DNA of 64,000 nt from JALORV01 sp963702595 (GCA_963702595.1 CAVPDC010000022.1:248001-312000), one strand, 5' to 3'; positions 16,016 to 24,968 are shown, counted from the first letter of the stretch. Notes: a model not told the origin generated them from the sequence alone. Numbers and translations: made by a program.

Positions 16016-17586
16016 CGGGATCGCACTGGATCGTCGCGCCGATCGTGCTGCCGCTGCTGGCCGGCGCGCTCGCGCTGCTGGTCGAACGACGCTCCCCGCG
16101 TGCCGCGGCCGCAGTGTCGGTCTGCGCCACGCTTGCCCTGGCGGTGATCGCATTGCATCTTGTCGTGATGGCCGCCAGTGGTGAGGTCAGTGTTTATTTG
16201 CTGGGCAACTGGCGGGCCCCGTTTGGCATCGCGCTGGCGCTCGACCGGCTTGCCGCGTTGATGCTGGTGCTGACTGCGTTGGTTGCCGTTGCCAGCGTGC
16301 TCTACGCCTGCGGGCGCGGGGCGCACGGTCGGCACGATGAGCGCGGGCCGCACTTCCATGCACTGTTCCAGTTCCAGCTGATGGGGCTCAACGGCGCCTT
16401 CCTGACCGCGGACCTTTTCAACCTCTTCGTCTTCTTCGAGGTGCTGCTGATCGCCTCGTACGGACTGCTGCTCTATGGCGCCGGGCCGGTGCGGCTGCGC
16501 GCCTCGGTGCACTATGTCGTGTTCAACCTGACGGGTTCGGCGCTGTTCCTGCTGGCAGTGTCGACGCTTTACGGCCTGACGGGCACGCTGAACATGGCGG
16601 ACCTTGCGCAGCGCATTCCGACGGTGCCGGCCGAAAGTGCCGCACTGCTGCAGTCCGCCGCGCTGCTGCTGATCGTTGTCTTTGGGGTGAAGGCTGCGAT
16701 CTTTCCGCTGTACTTCTGGCTGACCGACACCTATGGGGCTGCGACCGCACCGGTGGCGGCGCTCTTTGTCATCATGACCAAGGTGGGTGTCTACTGCATC
16801 GCACGCTCGACGACGCTGCTGTTCGGCGCGGAGGCCGGGGCGGCGGCGTTTGTGGCGGAACCCTGGCTGCCGTGGCTGGCACTCGCGACGCTGGCGCTGG
16901 CCGCCTTCGGGGCGCTGGCCGCCTGGCATTTGCGACGACTGGTGGCCTACCTCGTGTTGGCCTCGGCCGGCATGCTGTTGCTGGCCGTGGGCCTCGGGTC
17001 GGCCGATACGCTCGCGGCGGGTCTGTTCTATCTCGTGCACAGCACCGTCGTGGCGGCCGCGCTCTTTCTGCTGGTGGACTCCATGGTCGCTTCGCGCGGC
17101 CACGCAGGCGACGAAATGGTGCCGGCGCCGCTGGCCTCGGCGGGCAGCTATGGGACGCTCTATTTCCTGCTCGCCGTGGCGGTTGCCGGCTTGCCACCCT
17201 TCGGCGGTTTTCTCGGCAAGAGCATGCTGCTCGTCGCCAGCCGTGGGGAGTCCCTGGCGGTGGCTGTCTGGGTTGTGGTGCTGTTGTCGAGCCTTGGCAT
17301 CGTCGTGGCGCTGGCGCGCGCCGGTTCGACGGTGTTCTGGAAGGCGGAAGCGCCAAACGCGATGCAGTCGGCCGCCGCACGCGTGTCGCCGCCGGAACGG
17401 GGCGCGTTGGCGCTGCTGCTGGTGATCGCCTGCGGCATCGTGCTGTGGGCTGGACCGCTGGCGCGCTATGCCGAGGCTACGGCACACCAGCTGCTCGATC
17501 GCAAGGGTTACATCGCTGCAGTGCTCGGTGCTGAGCCCGCGCCGCCGGCGTGGAATCCGCGCGCCGACATGAAGAAGGTGCAGTGA
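16012..17586 (+). CDS. mrpD: Mrp-type Na+/H+ antiporter subunit D
   Basis: A 524-aa polytopic protein of the NuoN/MnhD type with about 14 helices. The family blocks are present: the FNLFVFFEVLLIASYGLLL region with its membrane Glu (about residues 141-160), a VKAAIFPLYFWL segment with the conserved Lys (about 226-237), a second Lys in FVIMTKVGVY, and GFLGKSML late in the protein. Subunits A and D carry the ion-translocating channels of the complex. It overlaps subunit C by 4 bases and subunit E by 1 base. Confidence 0.92.
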   Translation: MTGSHWIVAPIVLPLLAGALALLVERRSPRAAAAVSVCATLALAVIALHLVVMAASGEVSVYLLGNWRAPFGIALALDRLAALMLVLTALVAVASVLYACGRGAHGRHDERGPHFHALFQFQLMGLNGAFLTADLFNLFVFFEVLLIASYGLLLYGAGPVRLRASVHYVVFNLTGSALFLLAVSTLYGLTGTLNMADLAQRIPTVPAESAALLQSAALLLIVVFGVKAAIFPLYFWLTDTYGAATAPVAALFVIMTKVGVYCIARSTTLLFGAEAGAAAFVAEPWLPWLALATLALAAFGALAAWHLRRLVAYLVLASAGMLLLAVGLGSADTLAAGLFYLVHSTVVAAALFLLVDSMVASRGHAGDEMVPAPLASAGSYGTLYFLLAVAVAGLPPFGGFLGKSMLLVASRGESLAVAVWVVVLLSSLGIVVALARAGSTVFWKAEAPNAMQSAAARVSPPERGALALLLVIACGIVLWAGPLARYAEATAHQLLDRKGYIAAVLGAEPAPPAWNPRADMKKVQ

Positions 17587-18080
17587 TGCGGCTTATCCCG
17601 GCTCCGCTGCTCTCGGCCATGCTGTTCGTCGGCTGGCTGTTATTGGTCGGAAGTGTGTCGGCCGGTCACATCGCGCTCGCGGCTGTGCTTGCGATCGCGA
17701 TTCCTCTCTGGAGCGGGCGTCTGCGTCCGGACCGCCCGCGGATCGGCGCCTGGGGAGCCGTCGTGCGGCTCACAGGCATCGTGCTGTTCGACATCGTTGC
17801 TTCGGCGTTCGTCGTCGCGCGGCAGATCCTCGGACCCGAGGAGCGCATCCGTCCGGGCTTCGTGTGGATCCCGCTGTCGATCCGTGAACCCTACGGTCTC
17901 GCCAGCCTCGCCAGCATCATCACGATGACGCCAGGCACGCTGTCGGTGGACCTGTCCGAGGACCGTCAACATCTGCTCGTGCATGCGCTGCACGTGGACG
18001 ACCCGGCTGACCTCATCGCATCGATCAAGCGACGCTACGAACGGCCACTGATGGCGATCTTCGAAGGAGATCAGCGATGA
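17586..18080 (+). CDS. mrpE: Mrp-type Na+/H+ antiporter subunit E
   Basis: A 164-aa product with two or three N-terminal membrane helices (about residues 5-45 and 60-80) and a C-terminal cytoplasmic domain. The family motif ITMTPGTLSVDL occurs at about residues 112-123, followed by a VHALHVDDP segment. MrpE has no complex I counterpart and supports complex assembly and activity. Translation likely couples to mrpD (1-base overlap) and mrpF (4-base overlap). The start at 17586 is preferred because the upstream alternative lies inside mrpD. Confidence 0.9.
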   Translation: MRLIPAPLLSAMLFVGWLLLVGSVSAGHIALAAVLAIAIPLWSGRLRPDRPRIGAWGAVVRLTGIVLFDIVASAFVVARQILGPEERIRPGFVWIPLSIREPYGLASLASIITMTPGTLSVDLSEDRQHLLVHALHVDDPADLIASIKRRYERPLMAIFEGDQR

Positions 18081-18352
18081 ACCTGCTCGCCACCGTGCTG
18101 CCGTGGGCGGCCGGCGCCTTCGTCGTCGCGCTGGTCCTTGCGGGTTGGCGCCTGCTGCGCGGGCCGACGCTGGCCGACCGGATCCTCGCGCTCGATACGC
18201 TGTACGTGAACTCGGTTGCGCTGCTGGTTCTGATCGGCATCCACTTCGACACGGCCGTGTTCTTCGAGGTGGCGCTGATCATCGCAATGATGGGATTCGT
18301 CAGCACCGTCGCGCTTGCCAAATACCTGCTGCGGGGAGAAATCATCGAATGA
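18077..18352 (+). CDS. mrpF: Mrp-type Na+/H+ antiporter subunit F
   Basis: A 91-aa protein with three membrane helices, matching the MnhF family in size and pattern. The conserved block LLRGPTLADRILALDTL with its membrane-border Asp is visible at about residues 27-43. A second helix (VNSVALLVLIGI) and a third (ALIIAMMGFVSTVALAKYLL) follow. The stop overlaps the mrpG start by 4 bases. Confidence 0.9.
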   Translation: MNLLATVLPWAAGAFVVALVLAGWRLLRGPTLADRILALDTLYVNSVALLVLIGIHFDTAVFFEVALIIAMMGFVSTVALAKYLLRGEIIE

Positions 18353-18702
18353 GGGATCTGCCGTTGGTACTCGACATCGTGCTGTCGCTGCTGGTGGTGC
18401 TGGGGGCCGCCTTTGCACTGGTCGGTGCGTGGGGTCTGGTGAAGTTCCGGGACTTCCTCAAACGTCTGCACGGGCCGACCAAGGCGAGCACGGTTGGCGT
18501 CGGGGCGGTGCTGCTGGCGTCGATCGGCTACTTTGCGGCGGCCGGCCGTGCCAGCCTGCACGAACTGCTGATTACGCTGTTTGTCTTCATGACGGCACCC
18601 GTCGCGGCACATTTGCTGGTCAAGGCGGCGGCGCACGTTGATCCACGCCTTCGTCCACCGCATGGCCCGCACGAACGCGAGTCCACCCCCGACGACCGGT
18701 AG
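18349..18702 (+). CDS. mrpG: Mrp-type Na+/H+ antiporter subunit G
   Basis: The last subunit of the antiporter, 117 aa with three helices. The MnhG signature is present: GLVKFRDFLKRLHGPTKAST at about residues 29-48, followed by a Gly-rich helix (VGVGAVLLASIGYF) and a C-terminal helix (LLITLFVFMTAPVAAHLL). It overlaps mrpF by 4 bases and closes an eight-gene coupled unit that begins with the CaCA antiporter. The His/Arg-rich tail is hydrophilic. No terminator is obvious before the next gene. Confidence 0.9.
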   Translation: MRDLPLVLDIVLSLLVVLGAAFALVGAWGLVKFRDFLKRLHGPTKASTVGVGAVLLASIGYFAAAGRASLHELLITLFVFMTAPVAAHLLVKAAAHVDPRLRPPHGPHERESTPDDR

Positions 18703-18729
18703 AATTTCGGACTCTTTCCGGGAGTTCGC

Positions 18730-19188
18730 ATGATTCGATTCTTCGCATGGATGGCCTTGCTGGCGTGGGCGGGCGCAAGTCACGGCCAGGTGCAGGTCAC
18801 GGACGCGTGGGCGCGCCCTGCGCTGCAGGGACAGACCGCGACCGGAGCCTTCATGTCGTTGAAGTCGACCGACGGGGCACGCCTCATCGGCGCCGCCAGC
18901 CCCGTGGCGGGCGTCGTCGAGATCCACGAGATGGTGATGGAGGGCAGCGTGATGCGCATGCGGGCGGTCGCGGGCCTTGATTTGCCGGCGGGTCGCAGCG
19001 TCGAACTCAAGCCGGGCGGCTACCACGTGATGCTGATGGACCTGAATCGCCCCCTCAAGGCAGGCGAACGTGTGCCGCTCGAACTGCGCATCGAGACCAA
19101 GGACAAGCGTTTGGTGACGCAGCCGATCGAAGTCGAGGTCGCGACCCGTGCGCCGGCCGCTGCAGCGGGCGCTGCGCACAAGCACTAG
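18730..19188 (+). CDS. Periplasmic copper chaperone PCu(A)C
   Basis: Delivers Cu(I) in the periplasm, usually for assembly of the CuA site of cytochrome oxidase together with SCO proteins. The 152-aa product has a signal peptide (about residues 1-20, ending SHGQ). It carries the exact family copper motif H(M)X10MX21HXM: His 66, Met 77, His 99 and Met 101, with Met 68 inside. The tail is Ala-rich and ends HKH. It starts 27 bases after mrpG, so it may share that transcript. Its likely clients, the oxidase genes, lie about 16 kb downstream. Confidence 0.9.
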   Translation: MIRFFAWMALLAWAGASHGQVQVTDAWARPALQGQTATGAFMSLKSTDGARLIGAASPVAGVVEIHEMVMEGSVMRMRAVAGLDLPAGRSVELKPGGYHVMLMDLNRPLKAGERVPLELRIETKDKRLVTQPIEVEVATRAPAAAAGAAHKH

Positions 19189-19367
19189 TGGCGAAGCGAG
19201 CGGCGCGCCGCGTGAAGTCCGTCATCGCGGTGCCGGTGCCGCGGCCGCGAAATCCTTTGGCGACCGCCGCGCGCCGGCGCTCGGCCGGAGCACACGGTCC
19301 GACGCGCAAGGCGGAGCGCGCGGCCGCGAGGGTCAGACTGAAAAAGGGCGCGGACGAAGGCTGAAGC

Positions 19368-19571
19368 TCAGGCTGCGCGGACGGTGTAGTCACCGGCGGT
19401 TGCAACGGCGGCCTGCACCGCTTCGGCGGTCACCGCACTCGGTACGGCCAGCGTCGCTTGCGGCGGATCGAGCGTGACCTCGACGTCGTCGGTGATGGAT
19501 TTCAGTGCGCGAGTCACGCGTGCCACGCAGCCACCACAATGCATGCCCTCGATCCGAAAGACCTGCTCCAT
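19368..19571 (-). CDS. copZ: Heavy-metal-associated (HMA) copper chaperone, CopZ-like
   Basis: A 67-aa cytoplasmic protein made of a single HMA (ferredoxin-like) domain. The metal motif GMHCGGC places the ligands at Cys 12 and Cys 15. Such proteins pass Cu(I) to P-type ATPases or CueR. The start ATG at 19571 gives the usual compact size; the open frame extends 31 codons upstream but without domain content. It converges on the PCuAC gene, so two copper chaperones lie tail to tail with a 179-base spacer that shows no gene. No copper ATPase is present in this window. Confidence 0.85.
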   Translation of the reverse strand: MEQVFRIEGMHCGGCVARVTRALKSITDDVEVTLDPPQATLAVPSAVTAEAVQAAVATAGDYTVRAA

Positions 19572-19712
19572 AGTTCGTCTCCAGTTCGCGAGAGGGCGAT
19601 CGTAGCGCTCTCGAGCGCCTGCGCGGCGAACGGCAGGGAGGGGCGGGGTAACATGCGCGCGCATCGGTTCATGCCGAATTCGTTATCGACCCTCTCGCGA
19701 AGCTCACCCGCC

Positions 19713-20600
19713 ATGGAATCCGCGCAGATCGCCCCCCAGCTGAAGGCCGACATCCTGTCCGAGGCGCTGCCGTACATCCGGCGCTTTCACGGCAAGACGA
19801 TCGTCGTCAAATACGGCGGCAACGCGATGATCGACCAGAACCTCAAGGAGGCGTTCGCGCACGACGTCGTGCTTCTGAAGCTGGTCGGCATGAATCCGGT
19901 CGTCGTACACGGAGGTGGCCCTCAGATTGACGAGGCGCTCGAGCGCGTTGGCAAGAAGTCCACCTTCATCCAGGGCATGCGCGTCACCGACGCCGAGACG
20001 ATGGAAGTCGTCGAGTGGGTGCTGGCCGGTGAAGTGCAGGGCGAACTGGTGATGCTGATCAATGCCTTTGGCGGCCAGGCGGTTGGGTTGACTGGCAAGG
20101 ACGGCGGCCTGATTCGTGCACGCAAGATGAGGATGCCCGACAAGAACGATCCGGCGAAGACTTACGACATAGGCCAGGTTGGCGAGATCGAGGCCATCAA
20201 CCCGGCGGTGGTGAAGGCACTGCAGGACGACGCCTTCATCCCGGTGATCTCGCCGATCGGCTTCGGCGCGGACGGCCTGTCCTACAACATCAACGCCGAC
20301 GTCGTCGCGGGCAAGATCGCCGAGATCCTGAAGGCGGAAAAGCTGGTCATGCTGACCAACACTCCAGGCGTGCTGGACAAGGACGGCCGCTTGCTGACCG
20401 GGCTGTCGGCGCGGGAGATCGACGAACTGTTCGCCGACGGCACGATCTCGGGCGGAATGCTGCCGAAACTTTCCTCCGCTCTGGACGCCGCGAAGAGCGG
20501 TGTGAATGCGGTGCACATCATCGATGGGCGGGTCGATCATTGCCTGTTGCTCGAGATCCTGACCGACCAGGGGGTCGGCACGATGATCAAGAGCCACTGA
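19713..20600 (+). CDS. argB: Acetylglutamate kinase
   Basis: Phosphorylates N-acetyl-L-glutamate, the second step of arginine synthesis, in the cytoplasm. The 295-aa product has the amino acid kinase fold: VVKYGGNAM (about residues 31-39), the substrate loop VVHGGGPQID (about 65-74), NINADVVAGKIAE (about 191-203) and the ATP-binding TNTPGVLDKDG. The N-terminal extension before ILSEALPYIRRF is of the type seen in arginine-sensitive enzymes. ATG 19713 was chosen because the protein then begins MESAQIAP; the long upstream frame is antisense to copZ. A nucleotidase and slmA follow, a known betaproteobacterial order. Confidence 0.95.
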   Translation: MESAQIAPQLKADILSEALPYIRRFHGKTIVVKYGGNAMIDQNLKEAFAHDVVLLKLVGMNPVVVHGGGPQIDEALERVGKKSTFIQGMRVTDAETMEVVEWVLAGEVQGELVMLINAFGGQAVGLTGKDGGLIRARKMRMPDKNDPAKTYDIGQVGEIEAINPAVVKALQDDAFIPVISPIGFGADGLSYNINADVVAGKIAEILKAEKLVMLTNTPGVLDKDGRLLTGLSAREIDELFADGTISGGMLPKLSSALDAAKSGVNAVHIIDGRVDHCLLLEILTDQGVGTMIKSH

Positions 20601-20677
20601 CCAGGCGTCATTTGGCTCGTAGCGCCGGAGTGCATTCGAACCAGCGGTCACGTTTGCGCCCTGCGGAGGCTCGCGCC

Positions 20678-21406
20678 TTGCGGCATGCGCGGACCGTGCG
20701 GCCGCACGTACGCCCGGTGCCCGAGGCGTTGCCAGGTTCCCGCCGCCGACCCGTCTGGCTCTTCGACCTCGACGACACCCTGCACGACGCATCGCACGCC
20801 ATCTTCCGCACGATTGATCGACGCATGACCGACTACGTCGCGCGCGAGCTCGAGGTGGGGCGCGACGAGGCCAACCGCCTGCGAACGCTCTACTGGCGTC
20901 GCTATGGCGCGACCTTGCTGGGCCTGGTGCGCCACCATGGCGTTGATGCGCATCACTTCCTGCGAGAAACACACGACTTCGATGTCGCCGAACTGCTGCG
21001 CGCAGAACGCGGCCTTGCGCGCCTGTTTGCGCGGCTGCCGGGCCGCAAGGTGCTGCTGACCAACGCGCCTCGCGCCTATGCCGGCTCCGTGCTCCGCGAA
21101 CTGCGGCTGCATTCCCACATTGCCGCCCGTTACACGATCGAGCGCATGCGAATCCATGGCAGCTTCCGGCCCAAGCCCTCGCAGCTGATGCTGCGGACGA
21201 TGCTGGCGCGCGAACGCATCCGCGCTGCCGACGCCGTGCTGATCGAGGACTCCGCGCGCAATCTCAAGTCGGCCCGGGGGCTCGGCCTGAAGACAGTGCT
21301 GATCACCCGCCATGGCCTGCAGCCTGCGCGGCGGCGGCTGGCCGGAAGTTACGTCGGCCTGCGTATCCACACCCTGCACGCTCTCGCCCGTCGCACGCCC
21401 CGCTGA
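20678..21406 (+). CDS. Pyrimidine 5'-nucleotidase, HAD superfamily
   Basis: Predicted to dephosphorylate pyrimidine nucleoside monophosphates (SDT1/YjjG-like). HAD motif I is WLFDLDDTLHDASHA with the nucleophile Asp and acid Asp. A helical cap follows (YWRRYGATLLGL), then motif II LLTNAP, motif III Lys in FRPKPS, and motif IV IEDSARNL. The start is uncertain. I chose TTG 20678 because GGAGG lies about 8 bases upstream; GTG at 20696 or 20717 would shorten it by 6-13 residues, and a start at 20540 would overlap argB. The product is 242 aa, the usual family size. Confidence 0.85.
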   Translation: MRHARTVRPHVRPVPEALPGSRRRPVWLFDLDDTLHDASHAIFRTIDRRMTDYVARELEVGRDEANRLRTLYWRRYGATLLGLVRHHGVDAHHFLRETHDFDVAELLRAERGLARLFARLPGRKVLLTNAPRAYAGSVLRELRLHSHIAARYTIERMRIHGSFRPKPSQLMLRTMLARERIRAADAVLIEDSARNLKSARGLGLKTVLITRHGLQPARRRLAGSYVGLRIHTLHALARRTPR

Positions 21407-21472
21407 CACGTGGCCATTGCGCCGACGCGCTAAGCTCACGCTCCCTTTTCCGACACTGCACCTGGAGCTGGT

Positions 21473-23329
21473 ATGGCGGCGCGCCCTGGACTGATTCGTC
21501 GCTTCTTCGGAGGCCTGTGGAGAGCGCTGGACTTCTCGCGCCGTCTCGTCGTCAACCTGCTGTTCCTTATGATCGTCGGGGTGCTGCTCTTCGGCTGGTT
21601 CTCGTCGGACAAGCCGCCGCGCCTGCAGTCGGACACCGCGCTCGTCCTCAATATTCAGGGCGATGTCGTCGAGGAATACAGCGTCGGCGCGCAGGAGGCG
21701 GCGATCGCCGAGGCGCTGGGCCGGGATCGGTTCGAAACGCGGCTGCGCGACATCCTGGCGGTGCTCGACGGTGCGGCGCGCGATCCGCAGGTGACGCGGG
21801 TCGTGCTCGTGCTGGACGACATGGGTTCCGCCGGCCTGGCTACGCTGCGCGAGATCGGGGCCGCGCTCGAGCGCGTGCGGGGCAGCGGCAAGCCGGTCGT
21901 CGCGTGGGGCGAGTCGTATACCCAGGGTCAGTACTTCCTTGCAGCGCACGCCGACGAGGTCTACCTGCACCCCTCCGGCGCCCTGCTGCTGCGCGGCGTG
22001 GGCGGTAACCGCTCCTATTACAAGGACCTGCTCGACAAGGTCGGCGTGAAGGTGAACACCTTCCAGGCCGGCCGCTTCAAGAGTTTTGGCGAACCCTTCA
22101 CCCGGACCGGGCCGACACCGGAAGCGCAGGAAGCCGATGCTTACCTGTACAACGGACTGTGGTCGACATGGCTCGCTGATGTCGAGCGCTCGCGCAAGCT
22201 GAAGGCGGGGAGCGTGATGGCGGCGATCAATGATCTGCCGGCGCGGCTGCAGGCGGCAGCCGGCGACATCGCTGGATTGGCCGCGAACGAGAAGCTCGTC
22301 GACGGACTGATGCGACGCGACGAATTCCGCGCCCTGATGATCCAGCGCGGCGCCCCGCGCAGCGATGACGATGCCGAGACATTCCGGCAGATCTCGATGT
22401 ATTCATACCTGCGTTATGTGGATATGAGCGCTACGGGTCCGGCCATCGGAGTCGTCGTGGCGCAGGGCGAGATCGTCAATGGCGACGCCCGCAAAGGCAC
22501 GGTCGGGGCGCGCGCGGCCGCCGAACTGATCCAGCGAGCACGGCAGGATGACGACATCAAGGCGCTGGTCGTGCGTGTCGACTCGCCCGGCGGAAGTGCG
22601 AGTGCATCGGAACTGATCCGCGAGCAGCTCGAACTCACGCGCAAGGCGGGCAAGCCGGTCATCGTGTCGATGGGCGACGTGGCGGCGTCCGGCGGTTACT
22701 GGATCGCCATGGGTGGCGACGAAGTGGTCGCCGATGCGGCGACGATCACCGGTTCCATTGGAGTTTTTGCGCTGGTGCCGAGCTTTGCCGGCACGATGGA
22801 GAAGGTCGGGGTCAGCAGTGCGGGTGCCGGAACAACGTGGATTGCCGGCGCGACCGACCTTACACAGCCGCTGGACAAGCGCCTGGCACAGGTCATTGAA
22901 GCGAGCATTGGCCATACGTACCGCGGCTTCCTCGACGTTGTGGCGACAAACCGCAAGTCCACGCCCGAAAAGATCAACGAGGTCGCGCAGGGTCGGGTCT
23001 GGACCGGGGCGCAGGCCAAGGAGCGCGGATTGGTCGATGATCTCGGCGGACTGGATCTGGCGCTGAAGTCGGCCGCGCGCCGCGCCGGGCTCGGTGAGAG
23101 CTACCGTGTCGAATACCTCGAACACGCGCCGCGCGGGATCGATCGCTACCTGGCTCTCTTTTTCGGTCAACTGGGCGCGTCGCTGCGTGACGACCTGGGC
23201 TGGGACGGACTGGCGCGTGCGTTGGCCGGTTCGCTACCGGCGCGCGCTCCGCAGGAGTTGCGGTTGGTGCTGGAGGCGCGGGAACACCCGACGCGATCTC
23301 TGGCCTACTGCTTCTGCGCTGTGCGCTGA
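21473..23329 (+). CDS. sppA: Signal peptide peptidase SppA, 67K type
   Basis: An inner-membrane serine protease of family S49 that degrades cleaved signal peptides. The 618-aa product has one N-terminal membrane anchor (about residues 24-44) and two tandem S49 domains, the long E. coli-type architecture. The catalytic pair is visible: Lys 203 in FKSFGEPFTR and Ser 406 in GDVAASGGYW, close to E. coli Lys 209 and Ser 409. It lies between the nucleotidase and slmA, genes that are usually close to argB in this group. The ATG at 21473 follows CTGGAGC at normal spacing. Confidence 0.93.
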   Translation: MAARPGLIRRFFGGLWRALDFSRRLVVNLLFLMIVGVLLFGWFSSDKPPRLQSDTALVLNIQGDVVEEYSVGAQEAAIAEALGRDRFETRLRDILAVLDGAARDPQVTRVVLVLDDMGSAGLATLREIGAALERVRGSGKPVVAWGESYTQGQYFLAAHADEVYLHPSGALLLRGVGGNRSYYKDLLDKVGVKVNTFQAGRFKSFGEPFTRTGPTPEAQEADAYLYNGLWSTWLADVERSRKLKAGSVMAAINDLPARLQAAAGDIAGLAANEKLVDGLMRRDEFRALMIQRGAPRSDDDAETFRQISMYSYLRYVDMSATGPAIGVVVAQGEIVNGDARKGTVGARAAAELIQRARQDDDIKALVVRVDSPGGSASASELIREQLELTRKAGKPVIVSMGDVAASGGYWIAMGGDEVVADAATITGSIGVFALVPSFAGTMEKVGVSSAGAGTTWIAGATDLTQPLDKRLAQVIEASIGHTYRGFLDVVATNRKSTPEKINEVAQGRVWTGAQAKERGLVDDLGGLDLALKSAARRAGLGESYRVEYLEHAPRGIDRYLALFFGQLGASLRDDLGWDGLARALAGSLPARAPQELRLVLEAREHPTRSLAYCFCAVR

Positions 23330-23498
23330 GTCGATCCTGCGGAAAGGCCCCGTTGAGCGGCCCAATTCGAGCCGCTGACGGCATGCCGACGGTCGGGAAG
23401 ATGGTTCGCGGCTGCGGGTTTCTGGGATAGTATGCCTTCACGTTCAGGCCTTGGCGCCTGGCTCCCGGCACACCCTACCGACCCCCGTTTGCCCGTCT

Positions 23499-24095
23499 AT
23501 GGAGACCGCTAGTTCGATCAGTCCGCGTAAGCCCGGTGCGCGCAAGCTGCAGATATTGCAGACGCTCGCGACGATGCTCGAGGACCCGAAGGGTGAGAAG
23601 GTCACGACCGCTGCCCTAGCCGCACGGTTAGGTGTATCGGAGGCGGCGCTCTACCGACACTTTGCCAGCAAGGCCCAGATGTTCGAGGGCCTGATCGAGT
23701 TCATCGAGACGACGATCTTCGGCCTCATCAATGAGATCAGCACGCGCGAGACGTCGGGCCTCAAGCAGGTCCGGTCGATCGTCGCGATGCTGCTCGAGTT
23801 CTCGCAGACCAACAAGGGGATGACGCGCGTGCTGATCGGCGACGCGCTGGTTAACGAGAACGAGCGCCTGCAGGAACGCATGAACCAGCTGCTCGAGCGG
23901 ATCGAATCGTCGCTGCGGCAGAGCTTTCGCGTGGCGGCGAGCGAGAAAGAGGTTGCCGAGGGTTTCGACACGAACGCGCGCGCGGGCTTAGTCGTGGCGT
24001 TCGTCATTGGCCGCTGGCACCGCTTTGCCAAGAGTGGTTTCCGCAAACCCCCGGGCGAATCGCTCGAGGCTCAACTCCCGACGCTGGTTGCCTGA
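23499..24095 (+). CDS. slmA: Nucleoid occlusion factor SlmA (TetR family)
   Basis: DNA-binding protein that blocks FtsZ ring formation over the nucleoid. The 198-aa product has a TetR-type helix-turn-helix near residues 33-60 (AALAARLGVSEAALYRHFASKAQMF), an exact family pattern, and an all-helical C-terminal domain (TNKGMTRVLIGDAL..; GRWHRFAKSGFRKPP at the end). The length equals E. coli SlmA. ATG 23499 gives the product METASSIS..; the frame opens 16 codons earlier without matching family sequence. Confidence 0.91.
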   Translation: METASSISPRKPGARKLQILQTLATMLEDPKGEKVTTAALAARLGVSEAALYRHFASKAQMFEGLIEFIETTIFGLINEISTRETSGLKQVRSIVAMLLEFSQTNKGMTRVLIGDALVNENERLQERMNQLLERIESSLRQSFRVAASEKEVAEGFDTNARAGLVVAFVIGRWHRFAKSGFRKPPGESLEAQLPTLVA

Positions 24096-24180
24096 GCCGG
24101 CCGGCGCTGCGGCCCGGTCACGCTTTGCCCCGATAGGCCCATCGGGACCCGGCCGTGCCGGCCTGCCGGTGGGTTGCTGT

Positions 24181-24939
24181 TTATCGTCCCGCGCAAACCG
24201 GGCACTGCGGGTCACGCGGAACGCGGACCGAATGCCAGTGCATCGTCAGCGCGTCGAGTATCAGCAGGCGGCCGCTGAGTCCGGTTTCGATGCCGGCCGC
24301 AATCTTCAGCGCCTCAGCGGCCTGCACGGTACCGATGATGCCGGTCACCGGCGCAAACACACCCATGATCGAGCACAACTCGTCGTCGCCGTCGCCCGGC
24401 GGGAACAGGCACGCGTAGCACGGCGACACCGGATCACGCAGGTCAAAGGTGGCGATCTGTCCGTCGAAGCGAATCGCCGCGCCCGAAACCAGCGGGCGAC
24501 GGTGCGTCACGCAGGCCCCGTTTACCGCGTGGCGCGTCGCGAAGTTGTCTGAGCAGTCGAGCACGATCGAGGCGTGCGCGACGAGCGCGTCCAGCGCCGC
24601 GCCCTCGACATGCTCCTCGATGGTCTCGATGCGCACATCGGGATTGAGCGCCGCGAGCATCACACGCCCCGACGCCGGCTTCGGCATGCCGATGCGGTCC
24701 GTCGTATGCAGCACCTGCCGCTGTAGATTGGTCAGATCGACCCGATCGCCGTCGACCAGTGTCAGGGTGCCTACGCCGGCCGAAGCCAGATACAGCGCGG
24801 CCGGTGAGCCCAGCCCTCCGGCGCCGATGACAAGCGCGTGCGCAGAGCGCAGGCGCTCCTGGCCCTCGATGCCGAGTTCGTTCAGCAGGATGTGCCGCGA
24901 GTAGCGCAGCAGTTGTTCGTCGTTCAACGGCAGGCTCAA
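24181..24939 (-). CDS. moeB: ThiF/MoeB-family adenylyltransferase (molybdopterin-synthase adenylyltransferase)
   Basis: E1-like enzyme that adenylates the C-terminal Gly of MoaD or ThiS for sulfur transfer. The 252-aa product starts with DEQLLRYSRHILL, a family hallmark. It has the ATP site GAGGLGSP (about residues 39-46), Arg/Asp of DRVDLTNLQRQ, the catalytic Cys in CSIMG, and two zinc CXXC pairs (CYAC and CPVC). It lies downstream of ctpA in the same direction, with a terminator-like hairpin between. No ubiquitin-like or JAB genes are adjacent, so a housekeeping cofactor role is more likely than a conjugation system. Confidence 0.9.
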   Translation of the reverse strand: MSLPLNDEQLLRYSRHILLNELGIEGQERLRSAHALVIGAGGLGSPAALYLASAGVGTLTLVDGDRVDLTNLQRQVLHTTDRIGMPKPASGRVMLAALNPDVRIETIEEHVEGAALDALVAHASIVLDCSDNFATRHAVNGACVTHRRPLVSGAAIRFDGQIATFDLRDPVSPCYACLFPPGDGDDELCSIMGVFAPVTGIIGTVQAAEALKIAAGIETGLSGRLLILDALTMHWHSVRVPRDPQCPVCAGR

Positions 24940-24943
24940 AATG

Positions 24944-24968
24944 AAACGGGCCGCATCGCGGCCCGTTT
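24944..24968 (-). terminator. Terminator-like hairpin between ctpA and moeB
   Basis: A perfect 11-base stem: 24944-24954 (AAACGGGCCGC) with 24958-24968 around a 3-base loop. Read on the minus strand it is followed by TTTCATTTT, and it lies just after the ctpA stop and just before the moeB start. It may terminate or attenuate readthrough into moeB. Confidence 0.75.

Noticed and set aside
12738..17487. Long minus-strand open frames (for example 12738-14456 and 15748-17487) opposite the Mrp operon
   Set aside because: They are antisense shadows in high-GC sequence: compositions rich in R, H, Q and D, no domain features, and full overlap with certain Mrp genes.
24181..24939. ThiF/MoeB protein as part of a bacterial ubiquitin-like conjugation system
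   Set aside because: No ubiquitin-like, E2-like or JAB gene is adjacent. The two zinc CXXC pairs and length fit ordinary MoeB.
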